64,000 bases of DNA, from NCBI GenBank assembly GCA_039090855.1, contig CM077011.1, positions 34,305,501 to 34,369,500 on the forward strand, read 5' to 3'. Both the position numbers and the translations under genes were made by a program. Position 1 is the first letter of the stretch; every line of letters starts with the position of its first letter. Positions 1 to 10,760 of this stretch are shown here, piece after piece. This DNA is from Macrothele yani. Taxonomy: Eukaryota; Arthropoda; Arachnida; Araneae; Macrothelidae. The notes beneath the pieces are model-generated. The model saw only the letters and a program-made list of their open reading frames with translations, was not told where the DNA came from and searched no databases.

Positions 1-354
1 TAGGGATGCCCTCCAGCTAAAGAGAAATAAGGTTTCAGTCCCTCATTCCCAGTTAAGAAAACAATGGTTCAGATGCTCATGCTGATTTCACTGTGGGCAG
101 GCTATCCAGAAGTCTCTTACATTTTGCTGTGCCAATATTTTCTTTTTTGTGTATTGGCTGCTCTGTGTTAATCTGACTTTGGGTCAAGTTCGTGAACCTC
201 AATCATGGAAAAAGATAATGGACCAGTGTAGTGTTGGATCACTTACTAATACAGAATGCAATAAATCAAGTTATGTGAAGAAAAAAGGTTTCTCAGTAGT
301 GAAGAATTTTCTGTTGCTGACAAGAAACTTATTTCTTTAAGAGCTAATATTCCA

Positions 355-1680
355 CATAAAGATATAATTTCAGTACGTTTACATCACAAATGTTATTATC
401 TGAAGAAATATGAAACCTACCAAGTAACTTATTGCAACCCTTTTGATGACCATGATGTGAAAAAACCTGTTGAAGAGGCTCCTGCATCAAGTCAGTATAC
501 AAATAGGCCAACAGCTGCAATCTAAAAACATCAGTGTATGCCCAGATCAAAAATTATGTCCTCAGTGTCATGGGAAAGCATCTAAATTAGGACAACCTTA
601 GAAAATGAAGTTTTAAGTGAGACTGATGATAGTGAAATGGTCCCTGAGGATTTTATTATTAAAGAATGCGCTAGTAAAGAAGTAAATGAAAGTTTATCTG
701 ATTTAGAATTGTCACCGTTAAAATTTCATTCCTTGCCATCCCATAGTAAACCAGCATATGGAAAAAGAAAACTTCTTCAAGCAAAGTTAGCTATGCAGAG
801 TAAAATATCTTGTGTTTTGGAGTATGGCTATACAGCTCAGTCTTCTACTATTGACAGTGATGATGAATACTCCATAGATGAATTAAAACTAAAAGCTCAT
901 GATTTGGATGAACTTGTTGCTTTAATGAAAGAAAAGATACCTACTGTTAGTTGTAAAAAAAATAATAATAATCAGATATTAACAATGGCTCCCCCATCAT
1001 GGTCCAGAAAAAAGTAGCACAACAGCTTGAAGTTTCAGAATACACAGTACACAGTACATCAGGCAAGAAAATTAGAAAAAGATAAAGGCATTATATCAGT
1101 TCCCGAACCCAGCCATGGTAAGAACCTTTCACAAGATGGCATAAAACAGATAGTAGAATTTTATGAAGATAACTATTCTAGGCAAATGCCAGGAATGAAG
1201 GACAAAGTAAGTGGTGCTAGAAACGTCCATGCTCAGAAAAGACTTATTCTGTGCAATTTGAAAGAATTATATCAACAATTTAAGCAAAGATATACTAATG
1301 AAAAAGTAGGATTTTCTAAATTTAGTGCTCTTCATCCAAAATGGTGCATTCTTGCGGGCTCCTCTGGAGCCCATTCTTGTATGTGTGTGCACTATACATC
1401 AAAATGTCTAACTTTTGATTAGTGCAGCACACTTTGAAGAATCACATCAGGACTTTATCAATAGTCTTGTCTGCAGCAGTAAGGATTCAAAGTGCATGCT
1501 TTGGTGTTGTTCAGTGTCCAAAAAGTACAAATCTGAATCAGTTATAGTTACATAAATTTAGATTGTGATCCCATTGATGAAATCGAATATCACCAGTGGA
1601 TGTCTACAGACACCCCTGGTGATAAAACCTGTCAAACTAAGTGGCTGAATTATAAGGACTCCATCCTCAAGAGTTGATCA
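355..1680 (+). pseudogene. MDFSENY-family repeat-borne gene, decayed copy 1
   Basis: A chain of open segments (355-525, 637-1017, 1027-1422, then scraps to about 1680) reads as one decayed protein with stops and frameshifts. It includes APPSWSRKKVAQQLEVSEYT near 990-1045, which looks like a helix-turn-helix, then EFYEDNYSRQMPG, QKRLILCNLKELYQQF and FSKFSALHPKWCILAG, and ends in a Cys/His stretch (CMCVHYTSK). The order and spacing match the copy at 18.8-21.4 kb (HDDENTTLRPG, KQKRYLNTIMHELYKRF, SFFCKLRPFWIV, CLCRVHHN), so the two are relatives. After 1422 further pieces continue in shifted frames (AAHFEESHQDFINSL, DEIEYHQWMSTD). I recognise the family as widespread uncharacterised repeat-encoded proteins of animals but cannot name its transposon superfamily. 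The C-terminal half is missing. Confidence 0.62.
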
Positions 1681-1689
1681 TGGCATATT

Positions 1690-2094
1690 AAAAACATCAA
1701 TGTCAATATTTGTGAACAGTGCAAAACTACTTGCTTGTGTTTATTTTTTTCAAGTCAAAACTAATTATGAAAAAATAGATCTCTAAGTACCATACGTGAG
1801 TATGACTAAGCAGTTTGTTGCATATGCTCACCTAATTTGTTGTGGGGTACAGCTGAACTAGCCATTTCATCAAATTTGTTAATATGGTATTTCTGAAACT
1901 ATATGGTGTAAGAAAACATATTTTTTTATATTTTTGTGTCCCTGTTAGTTATTTCTCCCTGTGAAATTCCTTGAATGTCAGAGATGAGTTATAATTAACA
2001 AAAAAAATGGTTGAATTGACGAAGTGGAACCCCACACGCATTTCGGATATTTGCACATATCTCCAAAAGCAAGCTGAAAGCCACTATTTTTTTT
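1690..2094. other. Unassigned AT-rich spacer
   Basis: No coding potential or recognisable repeat is seen between the decayed gene copy and the RTE element. It could still hold the degraded 3' part of the former. Confidence 0.4.
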
Positions 2095-2103
2095 TCTTGT
2101 TAT

Positions 2104-2286
2104 GTGACAGTATATGTCATAGAAGACTGCAGTGTGCTAAACAAGTTCAACACAGGCAGTGACCATAGATTGGTGAGATGTAAGATGCACCTCAACACTA
2201 AACTCGAACGTAGCAAGCTCATAAGACAAACAAAATGTATTGACATAACCAACCTTAAAAACACCATAATACCTTCAAATTGGAAC
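2104..2286 (+). pseudogene. RTE endonuclease C-terminus
   Basis: About 60 codons end the endonuclease domain. FNTGSDHRLVRCKM holds the conserved SDH triad element of APE-type LINE endonucleases. The catalytic N-terminal part is absent, so the copy is 5'-truncated. The frame (1) differs from that of the RT ORF (0), and the segment stops at PSNWN. A small indel near 2280 therefore separates two parts of one former polyprotein. Confidence 0.75.
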
Positions 2287-4289
2287 TGAAGAACAGATTC
2301 TCTGCTTTAGAAGGCCTGACATCGGAAGAAGTGGATATTTCTGAAGTTAACAGAAAAGTAACCAAAGCTCTTATGGAAACAGCAACAAAATTAGCTGGGT
2401 CTAAGAACAAATTGCATGTGAACAAATTATCAGGAAAAACCAAAATGTTGATGCAAAAAAGAAGAGTGATGAGGACAAATAAAGAAGATGTGACTTCCAA
2501 AGTGGAATATATAGAGCTATGCAAGACAGTACGAAAAAGTATCACTGAAGACGTAAGGAAATTCAACTGTGAACTAGTAAGGAAAGCAATTGAAAACAAC
2601 CAAAGCCTAAAGATAGCAAAGGGACATCTCAGTAAGGGGAAAAAACAGATTATGGCACTGAGAAAAGAAGATGGTTCTGTAACAAGAAATAGAGGCGAAA
2701 TTTTGACAAGAGTGAAAGATTTCTACTCCAAATTATATGAAAGGGATGATACATGTACTCCAGACATCATGAAAGGTACCAGTACCAGAGTTCTTCCAGT
2801 CCTTCCAGCAGAAGTTGCACATGCAATCAAGAACATGAAACGGGGAAAAGCTCCAGGAGAAGATGGAATTACTGTAGACATCATACAAGAAGCAAGTGGA
2901 GAAATCGAAACAGTACTCGCCCAAATTTTCACTCGATGCCTTAATGAAGGGAAAATTCCTGAGGATTGGAACAACGCTACGATGATCTTGCTACATAAAA
3001 AAGGTGACATTGAGGATCTCAGGAACTACAGACCTATCAGCCTCCTATCAGTGGTTTATAAAATCTTCACTAAAGTTCTTTCACACCGCTTGAAGGTGAC
3101 ACTGGACATGGCTCAACCGAGAGAACAAGCTGGATTCAGGAGTGGCTACAGCACAATAGATCATATCCACGTACTGAGAGAACTAATTGAAAGAGCGAGG
3201 GAATATGAACTTCCATTGTGCATGGCTTTTATCGATTATGAAAAAGCCTTTGATTCGGTGAAACCATCAGCAGTTGCAATGGCTCTGAAATCCTGCGGTA
3301 TTGAAGATGCATACATTAATATTATTAATAACATCTATGAAAATGCAAGTGCAAAGATTCGGCTGTTTGAAAATACAACACACATAAAAATTGGAAAGGG
3401 AGTGAGACAAGGTGACACCATATCTCCGAAGCTCTTTAATGCCACATTGGAAAATGTCTTTCAATCACTGAACTGGGAAAACAAAGGGATAAAGATTGAT
3501 GGAGCTTATCTAACCCACCTTCGTTTTGCTGATGACATAGTCATTTTTGCAACTACCCCATCAGAGCTACAGAGTATGATCCAGGAACTTGCTGACAAGA
3601 GTAAAGAAGTGGGATTAAAAATGAACTTTCAGAAGACAAAAGTGATGTACAATGCTTTTACAAGAAATGAAGATTTATCGATTGATGGAAAAAAGCTGGA
3701 GATAACAGACACGTACGTTTATCTTGGACAGCAGATATCAAGTGAGGGTCACATTGGGGAAGAAATTAATCGGCGTACAAAACTTGCCTGGGGAGCTTTT
3801 GGAAGAAACTGCATAATTTTCAAGAGCAATATGCCATTATGTCTTAAAAGAAAAGTGTTTGATCAATGCATCCTTCCAGTGCTTACGTATGGTGCAGAGA
3901 CGTGGACCTTAGCTAAAAGAGACATACAAAGGCTGCAGACAACTCAAAGAAGCATGGAGAGGTGCATGCTTGGTATAATCAGGAGAGATAAGAAGAGGAA
4001 CACGTGGATCCGAAAAATGACAAGAGTGGAAGACATCATGATCAGAGTTAAATCCCTGAAATGGCAATGGGCTGGACATACTGCCAGAAGAACAGACCAT
4101 CGATGGACAGCCGAAATTTTAGATTGGATTCCAAGGGACAGGAAAAGACCCAGAAGAAGACCACATGGAAGATGGGTGGATGAAATTCGAAAGTATGCGG
4201 GAGTGACATGGAGGAGACTGGCACAAGACAGACCGTTATGGAGGAAACTTGGGGAGACCTTCGTCCAGCAGTGGATTGATAATGGTTGA
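2280..4289 (+). CDS. RTE reverse transcriptase (partial polyprotein)
   Basis: An unbroken 669-codon frame encodes the RT half of an RTE-clade ORF2. Visible motifs are RPISLL (about 251-256), AFIDYEKAFDSV with the first catalytic Asp (316-327), GVRQGD (374-379) and FADD (416-419, the YxDD box), followed by the thumb and a basic C-terminal region with WQWAGH and RWVDEI. The first codon is TTG and the preceding endonuclease is in another frame, so 2280 is not a true start. The RT core is complete and the stop lies just before the GAT tail. The long open frame suggests a fairly young insertion. It cannot be autonomous without an endonuclease. Confidence 0.85.
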   Translation: MELKNRFSALEGLTSEEVDISEVNRKVTKALMETATKLAGSKNKLHVNKLSGKTKMLMQKRRVMRTNKEDVTSKVEYIELCKTVRKSITEDVRKFNCELVRKAIENNQSLKIAKGHLSKGKKQIMALRKEDGSVTRNRGEILTRVKDFYSKLYERDDTCTPDIMKGTSTRVLPVLPAEVAHAIKNMKRGKAPGEDGITVDIIQEASGEIETVLAQIFTRCLNEGKIPEDWNNATMILLHKKGDIEDLRNYRPISLLSVVYKIFTKVLSHRLKVTLDMAQPREQAGFRSGYSTIDHIHVLRELIERAREYELPLCMAFIDYEKAFDSVKPSAVAMALKSCGIEDAYINIINNIYENASAKIRLFENTTHIKIGKGVRQGDTISPKLFNATLENVFQSLNWENKGIKIDGAYLTHLRFADDIVIFATTPSELQSMIQELADKSKEVGLKMNFQKTKVMYNAFTRNEDLSIDGKKLEITDTYVYLGQQISSEGHIGEEINRRTKLAWGAFGRNCIIFKSNMPLCLKRKVFDQCILPVLTYGAETWTLAKRDIQRLQTTQRSMERCMLGIIRRDKKRNTWIRKMTRVEDIMIRVKSLKWQWAGHTARRTDHRWTAEILDWIPRDRKRPRRRPHGRWVDEIRKYAGVTWRRLAQDRPLWRKLGETFVQQWIDNG

Positions 4290-4312
4290 CAATGATGATG
4301 ATGATGATATGT

Positions 4313-4639
4313 CAAAGACCAATATACATTAAAAAAGAGCTCCCTCATACCTCTGCTATTTGCTGTACAGCCTAATATAGAATAGCAAGTGTTTTTCTTA
4401 AATTTTCACTTTACCACTATATTTCATTTATTTATTCAGTGTTTTCAATGAAATTTAAAATTATTTCTTATTCTGGAAGCTCTTTTGCATAAGGGTAAAA
4501 AATTTCTTTCTTCTAAACTAAATAGCACTACAGTTATGCAACATTTTGTGAAAAGTGGTACTCCGTCGCTCTACGTGCGAGATTGATGTTCAGTGAAACT
4601 TTAGAGCATTGTATCGCAGAAACTATGCGATGTAGGAAG
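4313..4639. other. No gene seen
   Basis: AT-rich sequence with no recognised coding or repeat structure. Confidence 0.5.
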
Positions 4640-5062
4640 TTAAAATTTGGTCATTTTCTATATCTTGGTGAAGTATGCCTCCATGCCAAATTTCATCAAA
4701 ATCTGAGATGGTGGGTTACATGGCCTGGATGAAGTGACATAGAATGACCCTCTTGTGTCCTGACCTTTGACCCCATTTTGATGATATTAAACAAAATTGG
4801 TTCAGTAAACCTCCGGAACAACATGCTAAAGTTTTGTTGCAATAGAACTTTTAGTCAAGTTATGACACATAAAGGCAATGTAATGGATCCCGCTCCTATG
4901 TCCTAACCTTTGACCCCATTTCCAATAGGGTTCATCCCCAAGTGGTCCCCTACCACACACTAAAATTTCATCGAAATTGAACCATTTTTATGCAAATTAT
5001 CGTGCGAACGGACAGACAAAGCTGGGGCATATACACTTCTTCAACCTACGGTTGGAAAGCGT
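4640..5062 (-). repeat. DR1-motif dispersed repeat, short copy
   Basis: On the minus strand it reads from a start shared with the array at 31060 (GTAGGTTGAAGAAG then CCAGCTTTGTC) through two monomers of the roughly 145 bp unit (ATAA-TTGC-TAAAA-TGGTTC, TAGTGTGTGGTAGGGGACC, GGGTCAAAGGT). It ends in the same closing segment, ATCATCAAAATGGGGTCAAA. TGACCTTTGACCC at 4761-4773 is a perfect DR1 on the minus strand, with a weaker one at 4904-4916. The far end (4675-4755) resembles the terminal sequence of the 16.7-17.8 kb element. Confidence 0.75.
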
Positions 5063-5249
5063 AAAAAAAAAAAAAGTACACATTTACAATATATGTAGAA
5101 AAAAACATATCATTTTCATTAGAATAGTATATCACAAATTTAGAATGGAATGTGTGTGTGTACACATGAAAATAGTATTAATAAATAAAACACAAAACAT
5201 GCTACGCATTGTAAAAATTTGAAAAAACAAACAAAATAAAAACCATGAC

Positions 5250-5986
5250 CAGTGTATACCAAAAGTTGGTAGTTCACTCATTTTTACTGGTCCAAGAATG
5301 GCACAAATACTAATACGTTTTGTATGCACATGGTGTGAGTATCTCTAGGACAGTACTTTGATTGTAATGGCAAGTTAACAGTTTGGGCATGTTACGTCAT
5401 TGAGTTGCTGCAGATCAGATTTGCTGTTATGAAGCACTATGCACTATCAGTGCACTAACTACACTTCATATAGTGCTCTGATTATGATGCACTTTGCAAC
5501 ATTCCAAAAGCCACCTTCATGGAATTCCTTGCTATAGTGTGAAAGGCAGGAGGTTTTCCCACGTGGACAGAAAATACAGTTTAGCAAAGTCAGAGCATAA
5601 ATGGTTCTCAACCTCCAGTTGGGAAACAATGTAAAAGACCCATCCATACTCTGCAGTCACCACTTGGGCAAAAAAGTAGGCTGTCTTAATCCAAATATTT
5701 TGAGTCGGACCTCAAGTTTCCTAGAGTCCAAAATTTTCAGAAAACTGAAGTATGGTTTGAAATTCCAATATTCAGTTTTTGAGTAGAATATCTGAAAACT
5801 GCCATAGTGAAACCTGGATTCTTTGAAATCTGTGGTTCAATTCTTTATAAACTTACAAATTCCAAAACAAACTGAAAAAAAAAAAAAACTTACTGGTCAC
5901 TTGGACCAGTAACATGACATTTTCAGTGGTCCAATAGAATTTTTACTAGCCAATGGCCAGTGGACCACTGGGTAATTCGAACACTG
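5250..5986. mobile_element. Probable hAT-like non-autonomous element (H0)
   Basis: The left end starts CAGTGTATACC and the right end closes with TTCGAACACTG (complement CAGTGTTCGAA). Both subterminal regions carry ACTGGTCCAA-type boxes, and the right side also has ACTAGCCAATGGCCAGTGG. The termini look hAT-like, but no TSD is visible (ACCATGAC against ATACAATA), so the boundaries are tentative. It contains no coding sequence. Confidence 0.4.
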
Positions 5987-6191
5987 ATACAATATGATAA
6001 ATTTTGTTTCTTATAGTCCAAAATTCCATACATACACAAAAAAAATTAAACTTATTTGAAGGATTTTAAATGTGACAAAAAAGCTTATTGCACAACATAC
6101 AATGGTGCAGCTGTAACGGCTGGTCAAATAAGTGGCTTAAATAAACAGGTACAAGAACTGTATCCTTATGCTACATTTGTTCACTGTTACA

Positions 6192-7487
6192 CAGGGTTTG
6201 CCAAGGTGGGCCCAGCTTGGAAAAGCACATCAGGTTTTTTTTCAGGATGGGCCCAGTGAAAAAACCCCAAAAAAAACAAAAACACCTGTTTGTTTTTCAA
6301 AAGTAGGTTCTGTTTTTGCTTCTACAATATTCTAAATTTAATCACACCCAATATAATATTTTCTTTTACAATTAATTTGACATTTGGCTTGACTGACCAA
6401 CTTCATGCATTACCTGCTGAGAGACAGAGATTAAATTTAGAAAAGAGGTGAAGACTGTTGCTGTTCGCTGGGCACACTGGGGCCGGGTGGGAAGGAGCTT
6501 TTTTCAGAAACAACCATTAGTCATTAATTCCTTCCATCTGTAGGATATAACTGCTAGCTGTTTATGGCTAGCTCTTGTAAAACATGAAAAATCTACTTTC
6601 TGGGCTCTTTGCTAAATACATGTTACTGAAAAAAATTTCATCCGATAATGCCGGGGGGAGGTGCAAATTTTCTTCAGCAAGTGTAACAGATTTTTTAATA
6701 GCATTAAACTAATATTCTTTAAATTTCCAGTTTTCACCACTTTCATAAATATTCTGTGTTGACATCAATTTACACGAACATAACGTTTAAGAGTGGGACC
6801 AGACTCAAAAGCATCTATTATTGTTTGTTTCATCAGTAAAATTTAGATTTTCCTTTTCCATGCACCATTTTATTCTTTATCATCAACCTTGCACTGGGTT
6901 TTTAAAATTTCCTCTCTTTCGCTATAAATGTTGTCACTTTAATTTTTAATCGCACCTTTCTATGCACTCCCCCCCCTTTCACAGTGGATTTGTTGTGATT
7001 TGATGAATCTATGGCAAATGAAAAATGTCAAAAACACAAAAGTGAATTTGCTGTTAAGCAAAAGGAGAAGTGAACAAGTGATACATTTAAACACAGTAAA
7101 AAGAAAAAAAGATTAACAATAGAGGGCTGCCCTATGATTTAACAGACTTTTGGGAATGTTTAAAAAAATTTTGAATCCTTTTTTTTATAACAAAAGACAC
7201 AGATCACGGACTGTCTTTTTGTTAGGTGCAGACTATATGAGGGTGCAAACAAACTGTTTTTTTTTTAACTATTACGCTCAAACATGTACATAACGTAATT
7301 TTTGTACACACTCACCAAACCTTAAATATTTTTGTATATTACCTAGTTTAAAAAAAAACATGAACTAATAAAATATGATAAATTGGAATTTCCGAGTGTT
7401 TCAAGTAAATTCCAGCTATGCAAATTAGAAATAAAAAAACCCTGTGGGTTGGGTTTTTCAAAAAAGTTTGCATTTTTTCAAACTTTG
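6192..7487. mobile_element. hAT-like non-autonomous element H1 (TSD CTGTTACA)
   Basis: A 1296 bp insert flanked by perfect 8 bp TSDs CTGTTACA (6184-6191 and 7488-7495). The ends are CAGGGTTTGCCAA and, on the other strand, CAAAGTTTGAAAA, so they form an imperfect TIR. It contains no coding sequence. Excision rejoins the transposase relic in frame, which confirms the boundaries. Confidence 0.8.
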
Positions 7488-7562
7488 CTGTTACAACCAT
7501 TTGCTGAATTTAATTCTTCAACAGTCAGCTTTACACATTATTAAGGAGTGCAATTTTTAATA

Positions 7563-7580
7563 TCCCCCCCCCCCCCCCAA
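7563..7580 (+). repeat. Poly-C run
   Basis: A run of about 16 C within the transposase relic. It is a likely site of length error. Confidence 0.8.
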
Positions 7581-7740
7581 TTCTTTTAGGACTTGCAACA
7601 TTTTTTCGAAGTCTTCAAAACGAACACTTGTCCTTCGGGCTTTTGTTGAGAAAAATTACCAAGAGTAGAGCTTACGAGACGGAACTTTTCCTCAAGACTG
7701 GTGACCGTTTCTTTAACTTTTACTGTAAAATAAAACTATT

Positions 7741-8069
7741 TTGATTTATTATAAAGCAATCTTCAATGTCTCTTAGTTACCAAATCACAATCCAGGGACT
7801 CAAGTAAAATAAAAATTTATACTTTGTTCCTATTAAATGTTTTTATGTATATATTTGTTTTCTTAGTTTCAGTGCAATGAGCTTTTCTTGCATTTATTGA
7901 TAAAAGTTTCAAATATATCAGATAACCACATTTTCCTCAATGTGGGTAATTTTTATTATACTAAGAACTTTAATAAAAAAAATACATCTAGAATGACTTT
8001 TCTATTTGTTTGTTGAAAGCCAATCCTGGAATTGGAAAAACTTAATCTCGAAATACCTGAATCATAATC
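7741..8069. other. No gene seen
   Basis: AT-rich sequence without recognisable features. Confidence 0.5.
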
Positions 8070-8074
8070 ACTAG

Positions 8075-8743
8075 CAGGGCTTAAAAAATACCATGCCCGA
8101 GGCATGTAAATTATTGGCCCGGGCGGGCAGGTAAATAAAAAATCTAGTTGCTCGGTCCGGGCAAATGAATTTTAAAATAAAAAAAGACAGTAGTAGTATG
8201 TCGTGTTTCATTTCACTGCTAATCACCGATAGTCGTATTATTGTTACGGAGTGCCAAGGACAGAAAAATATCACTTCCTTAATTATATTATTCTCTAGGT
8301 CCAGAAATTCGAGCCATACGTACCTTTTTACTCCAAATATTGTTAATAGTTAGTGACGGGATGCATGCCTCTGACGGAGCTAGCCTTCGGTGTTTAGTGA
8401 CACAGGGCGAAAACTTTAATGAAAGGAACATGACAGAAACTCAAATGCCAATTTCATCATCATACCATTTCATACCAATTTCAGCATCATCTTACAACTT
8501 GGGATACACATTTTTGTGCATTGAGCATTTTGAATACAGACTCTTAAAACGGAAACGCGAAGTATGTAAAAAAAAGTTCATATTTTGTTAACGTAAGAAA
8601 TCAAAACACTCATTTTTTATTTATTTTTTTTATCTTAAAAGACAAATTTTCCTGGGCATTTAGCTTTCACCACCTGGGCAGGTAAATAATTTCTGCACAT
8701 GCCTAGCTGGGCATGTAACTTTTCAGATATTTTTCAAGCCCTG
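8075..8743. mobile_element. hAT-like MITE H2
   Basis: A 669 bp element with ends CAGGGCTTAAAAAATA and, on the complementary strand, CAGGGCTTGAAAAATA. Both sides carry subterminal GGGCAGGTAAATA and GCATGTAA boxes in inverted arrangement. The flanks share only ACTAG (8070-8074, 8744-8748), so the TSD is shorter or more decayed than 8 bp. Small frames inside have no recognisable product. Confidence 0.7.
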
Positions 8744-8748
8744 ACTAG

Positions 8749-9101
8749 TGACATCTCTTTTTATTTCATTTTAAGTTCTGCTTCTGCAAGGATCTTTTCC
8801 TCCATTAGGTTCTGGAATCAGGATCAAAAATTTTGCCCAGAAATGATGCCAGTAGCAAAACAGGTAGGAATGCAGGTTTGCTTATAATTTCCATTCCTAA
8901 CAAGAAATTGTGTAAACCTACAACTCTAATTTTTTATTACATTTTGTTTTTTACTTTCCAATCATGGCGCCCAGTTCCTACATCAAAGTTTCTGCTTCTT
9001 TTCCCTCACAAAAGGCACAGTGAGCTACAGGTATGCAGGGATTAAATCTTATTTAGGGATCAATGACTGGATCCATATACATGAATACCCATGTACAGGG
9101 T
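8749..9101. other. No gene seen
   Basis: Unique-looking AT-rich sequence between H2 and the nested Tc1 locus. Confidence 0.5.
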
Positions 9102-9144
9102 ATATACACCAAAGACAGGAAACATTATGACCACCTGTCTAATA

Positions 9145-10634
9145 CACTGGCGTGCAAAAATTAAGGACGAGACCGTTTTTCGAATGTAACGTCGTGCAGA
9201 AGTGCTCCACATCAACTTAAATCATACCATAAGATCCCCAAGATGTAAGAATATGGGACAAGCGAGAAAAACTCAAACAAGGAATCCAAAGGATACAAAG
9301 GCACTTTATTGAAAAGGTAGCTTCGAGCACAACTGGACAGAAGACAGAAATGTCCATGTGACAGGGGCCTGCCAAGAAAAATCCAGTCTTTAGTAGGGAT
9401 ATGATCACCCTTGACTGCGTTGCAGGATTTACAATGTCTGTCCATGCTGAGGACGAGGTTGTCAAGGAGCCGTTGAGGCATCGCGGCCCATTCCTCTTGT
9501 AGCGCCAATTGCAGCTACGGAATCGTTGCTGGCGGCTGGTGACGTGCTGCCAAGCATCTCCTGAGAAAGCCCCACACGTGTTCGATTGGATTTAGGTCCA
9601 GGGACCTTGCAGGCTAATCCATGCGTTGAATATCTTCACTCGCCAACAGCTCTGCAACAGCCACTGTATGATGAGATGTAGCGTTGTCCTCCATGAAGAG
9701 AAACTCAGGACCCACAGCACCTCTAAACAGACGCACGTGAGGCAGGAGAACCTCGGTACAATAGCGGACACCAGTGACTGAACCTCCTTGGAAGATGTGG
9801 AGGTCAGTACAGCTACCAAGCATGATACCGCCCCCTCCAAACTGGTCCCTTTCGATGATGTTGGAGGTGTGATTGCGTGTTTCCTGCTCTCCAGATGTGT
9901 ATACATCCAGAATCACTCGTCAGACTAAATTGGCTTTCATCTGTAAAGAGAACTCGACCCCATTACTGATGTGTCCAGTTCTTGTGTTCTTGGCACCACA
10001 GAAACCGCCGTCTCCGATGAGCAGGAGTTAATCGTCGTGCAAATAGACAACCTTTGTGCAGCCTCCTGGCCAAGGTAAAACGCGATAACGGACGTCCAGT
10101 TGTCTGTTGCATGTGCCTTGCGATTTCTCCTGCTGTCTGCCATCTGTCTCTTCTCGCCTGTAGGACAATATACCGGTCGTCCGCCGCCGTGGTTGCTCAT
10201 GGACAACCACTGCTAAACTCTCGGACAGCTGTTCCTGTCGTTTGAAATGCTCTCCAAGCTCGTGAAACGATGCTGTGAGCGATCCCGAACTCCTCAGCCA
10301 CACTAGTCACACTTTGACCTTCTTCCAACTTCCCAATGAAGCAACCTCAGCTAAAGTCATCCAGATGTCGTCTACCGGATTGCCTGTTGGCCATATCACA
10401 TGGTGGCAGCAACTCGACGTCGTTCAAACCGATGTGCACCGTGCAATAGCTTTCACCGCCCGTGTGCTTTATACCCTTCAGACCCCCACCCCCACCCCGT
10501 CATGCTGCATATATGCGCATGCCCTACCGTACTGGACCCTAGGCCATCTCCAGAGTGGTCTTTCGGTCCGTTCTGCCTGCTCGTTCCGCTGTTATGCTAA
10601 TTTCTCCTCCGTCCTTAATTTTTGCACACCAGTG
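9145..10634 (-). mobile_element. Tc1-like transposon, full length (TSD TA)
   Basis: A 1490 bp element with TIRs CACTGGCGTGCAAAAATTAA at the left and, inverted, CACTGGTGTGCAAAAATTAA at the right. It is flanked by TA at 9143-9144 and 10635-10636, as expected for Tc1/mariner. The encoded transposase on the minus strand is degraded. It sits inside an older Tc1-like remnant. Confidence 0.9.
9212..10394 (-). pseudogene. Tc1-like transposase, broken
   Basis: It starts at the ATG whose complement is at 10392-10394 (MANRQSGRRHLDDF). The paired HTH region contains SVTSVAEEFGIAHSIVSRAW. The catalytic core shows FTDESQFSLT, then DLHIFQGGSVTGVRY, LLPHVRLFRGAVGPEF, MEDNATSHHT and finally PARSLDLNPIEHVW, which gives all three DDE positions. 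The C-terminus holds LQEEWAAMPQRLLDNL. Stops (for example R to stop at codon 16, W to stop before PARS) and several frameshifts make it inactive. The DDE set and TIR type place it in the Tc1 branch. Confidence 0.88.
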
Positions 10635-10760
10635 TATGATGTTGGTCCTCTACGCATGCCACCAAAACAACTCTTACCTGGTGAGACACAGACGTTACCA
10701 GATTTCAAAAGATGTATTGTGGTATGTGGCACCAACAAGTTATCAGGCAATCACCCAGAA

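Larger units (their letters stand above)
2095..4312 (+). mobile_element. RTE-type LINE, 5'-truncated, with (GAT)n tail
   Basis: A non-LTR retrotransposon that moves by target-primed reverse transcription. It begins inside the apurinic-type endonuclease domain, keeps the whole reverse transcriptase frame and ends in a short GAT/GATGAT repeat (about 4290-4312), a tail type usual for the RTE group. Fragments of the same family recur at 41672-41916 (minus) and 57083-57712 (plus), so this is a family rather than a single relic. Confidence 0.85.
6056..7740 (+). pseudogene. DUF4371/ZMYM1-like hAT transposase relic, split by an insertion
   Basis: The first part (6056-6191) reads YNGAAVTAGQISGLNKQVQE then YPYATFVHCY. 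This is the 'YDGA..MSG..GVQ' and 'FVHCYAH' region of DUF4371 hAT-derived proteins. The inserted element H1 (6192-7487) interrupts the codon after HCY. Beyond it, removing H1 and one TSD copy continues in frame as NHLLNLILQQSALHIIKECN, then with frameshifts FFSKSSKRTLVLR and TRRNFSSRLVT (the usual 'TRW..R' stretch). It is non-functional: no N- or C-terminal parts and several indels. A domesticated host gene exon is unlikely given this decay. Confidence 0.72.
9102..10760 (-). mobile_element. Older Tc1-like remnant hosting a second Tc1-like element
   Basis: The left piece 9102-9144 (AACATTATGACCACCTGTC) and the right piece 10637 to about 10760 (GTTGGTCCTC, GCCACCAAAACAAC, TTGTGGTATGTGGCACCAA) join into the familiar terminal sequence of a widespread Tc1-like family. 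That family's 3' coding end and TIR lie in this order on the minus strand. Only about 165 bp survive. The recognition of the outer family is from memory of its terminal sequence. Confidence 0.6.

Noticed and set aside
5242..5994. TSD for element H0
   Set aside because: The 8 bp flanks ACCATGAC and ATACAATA do not match; kept only as a tentative hAT-like element.
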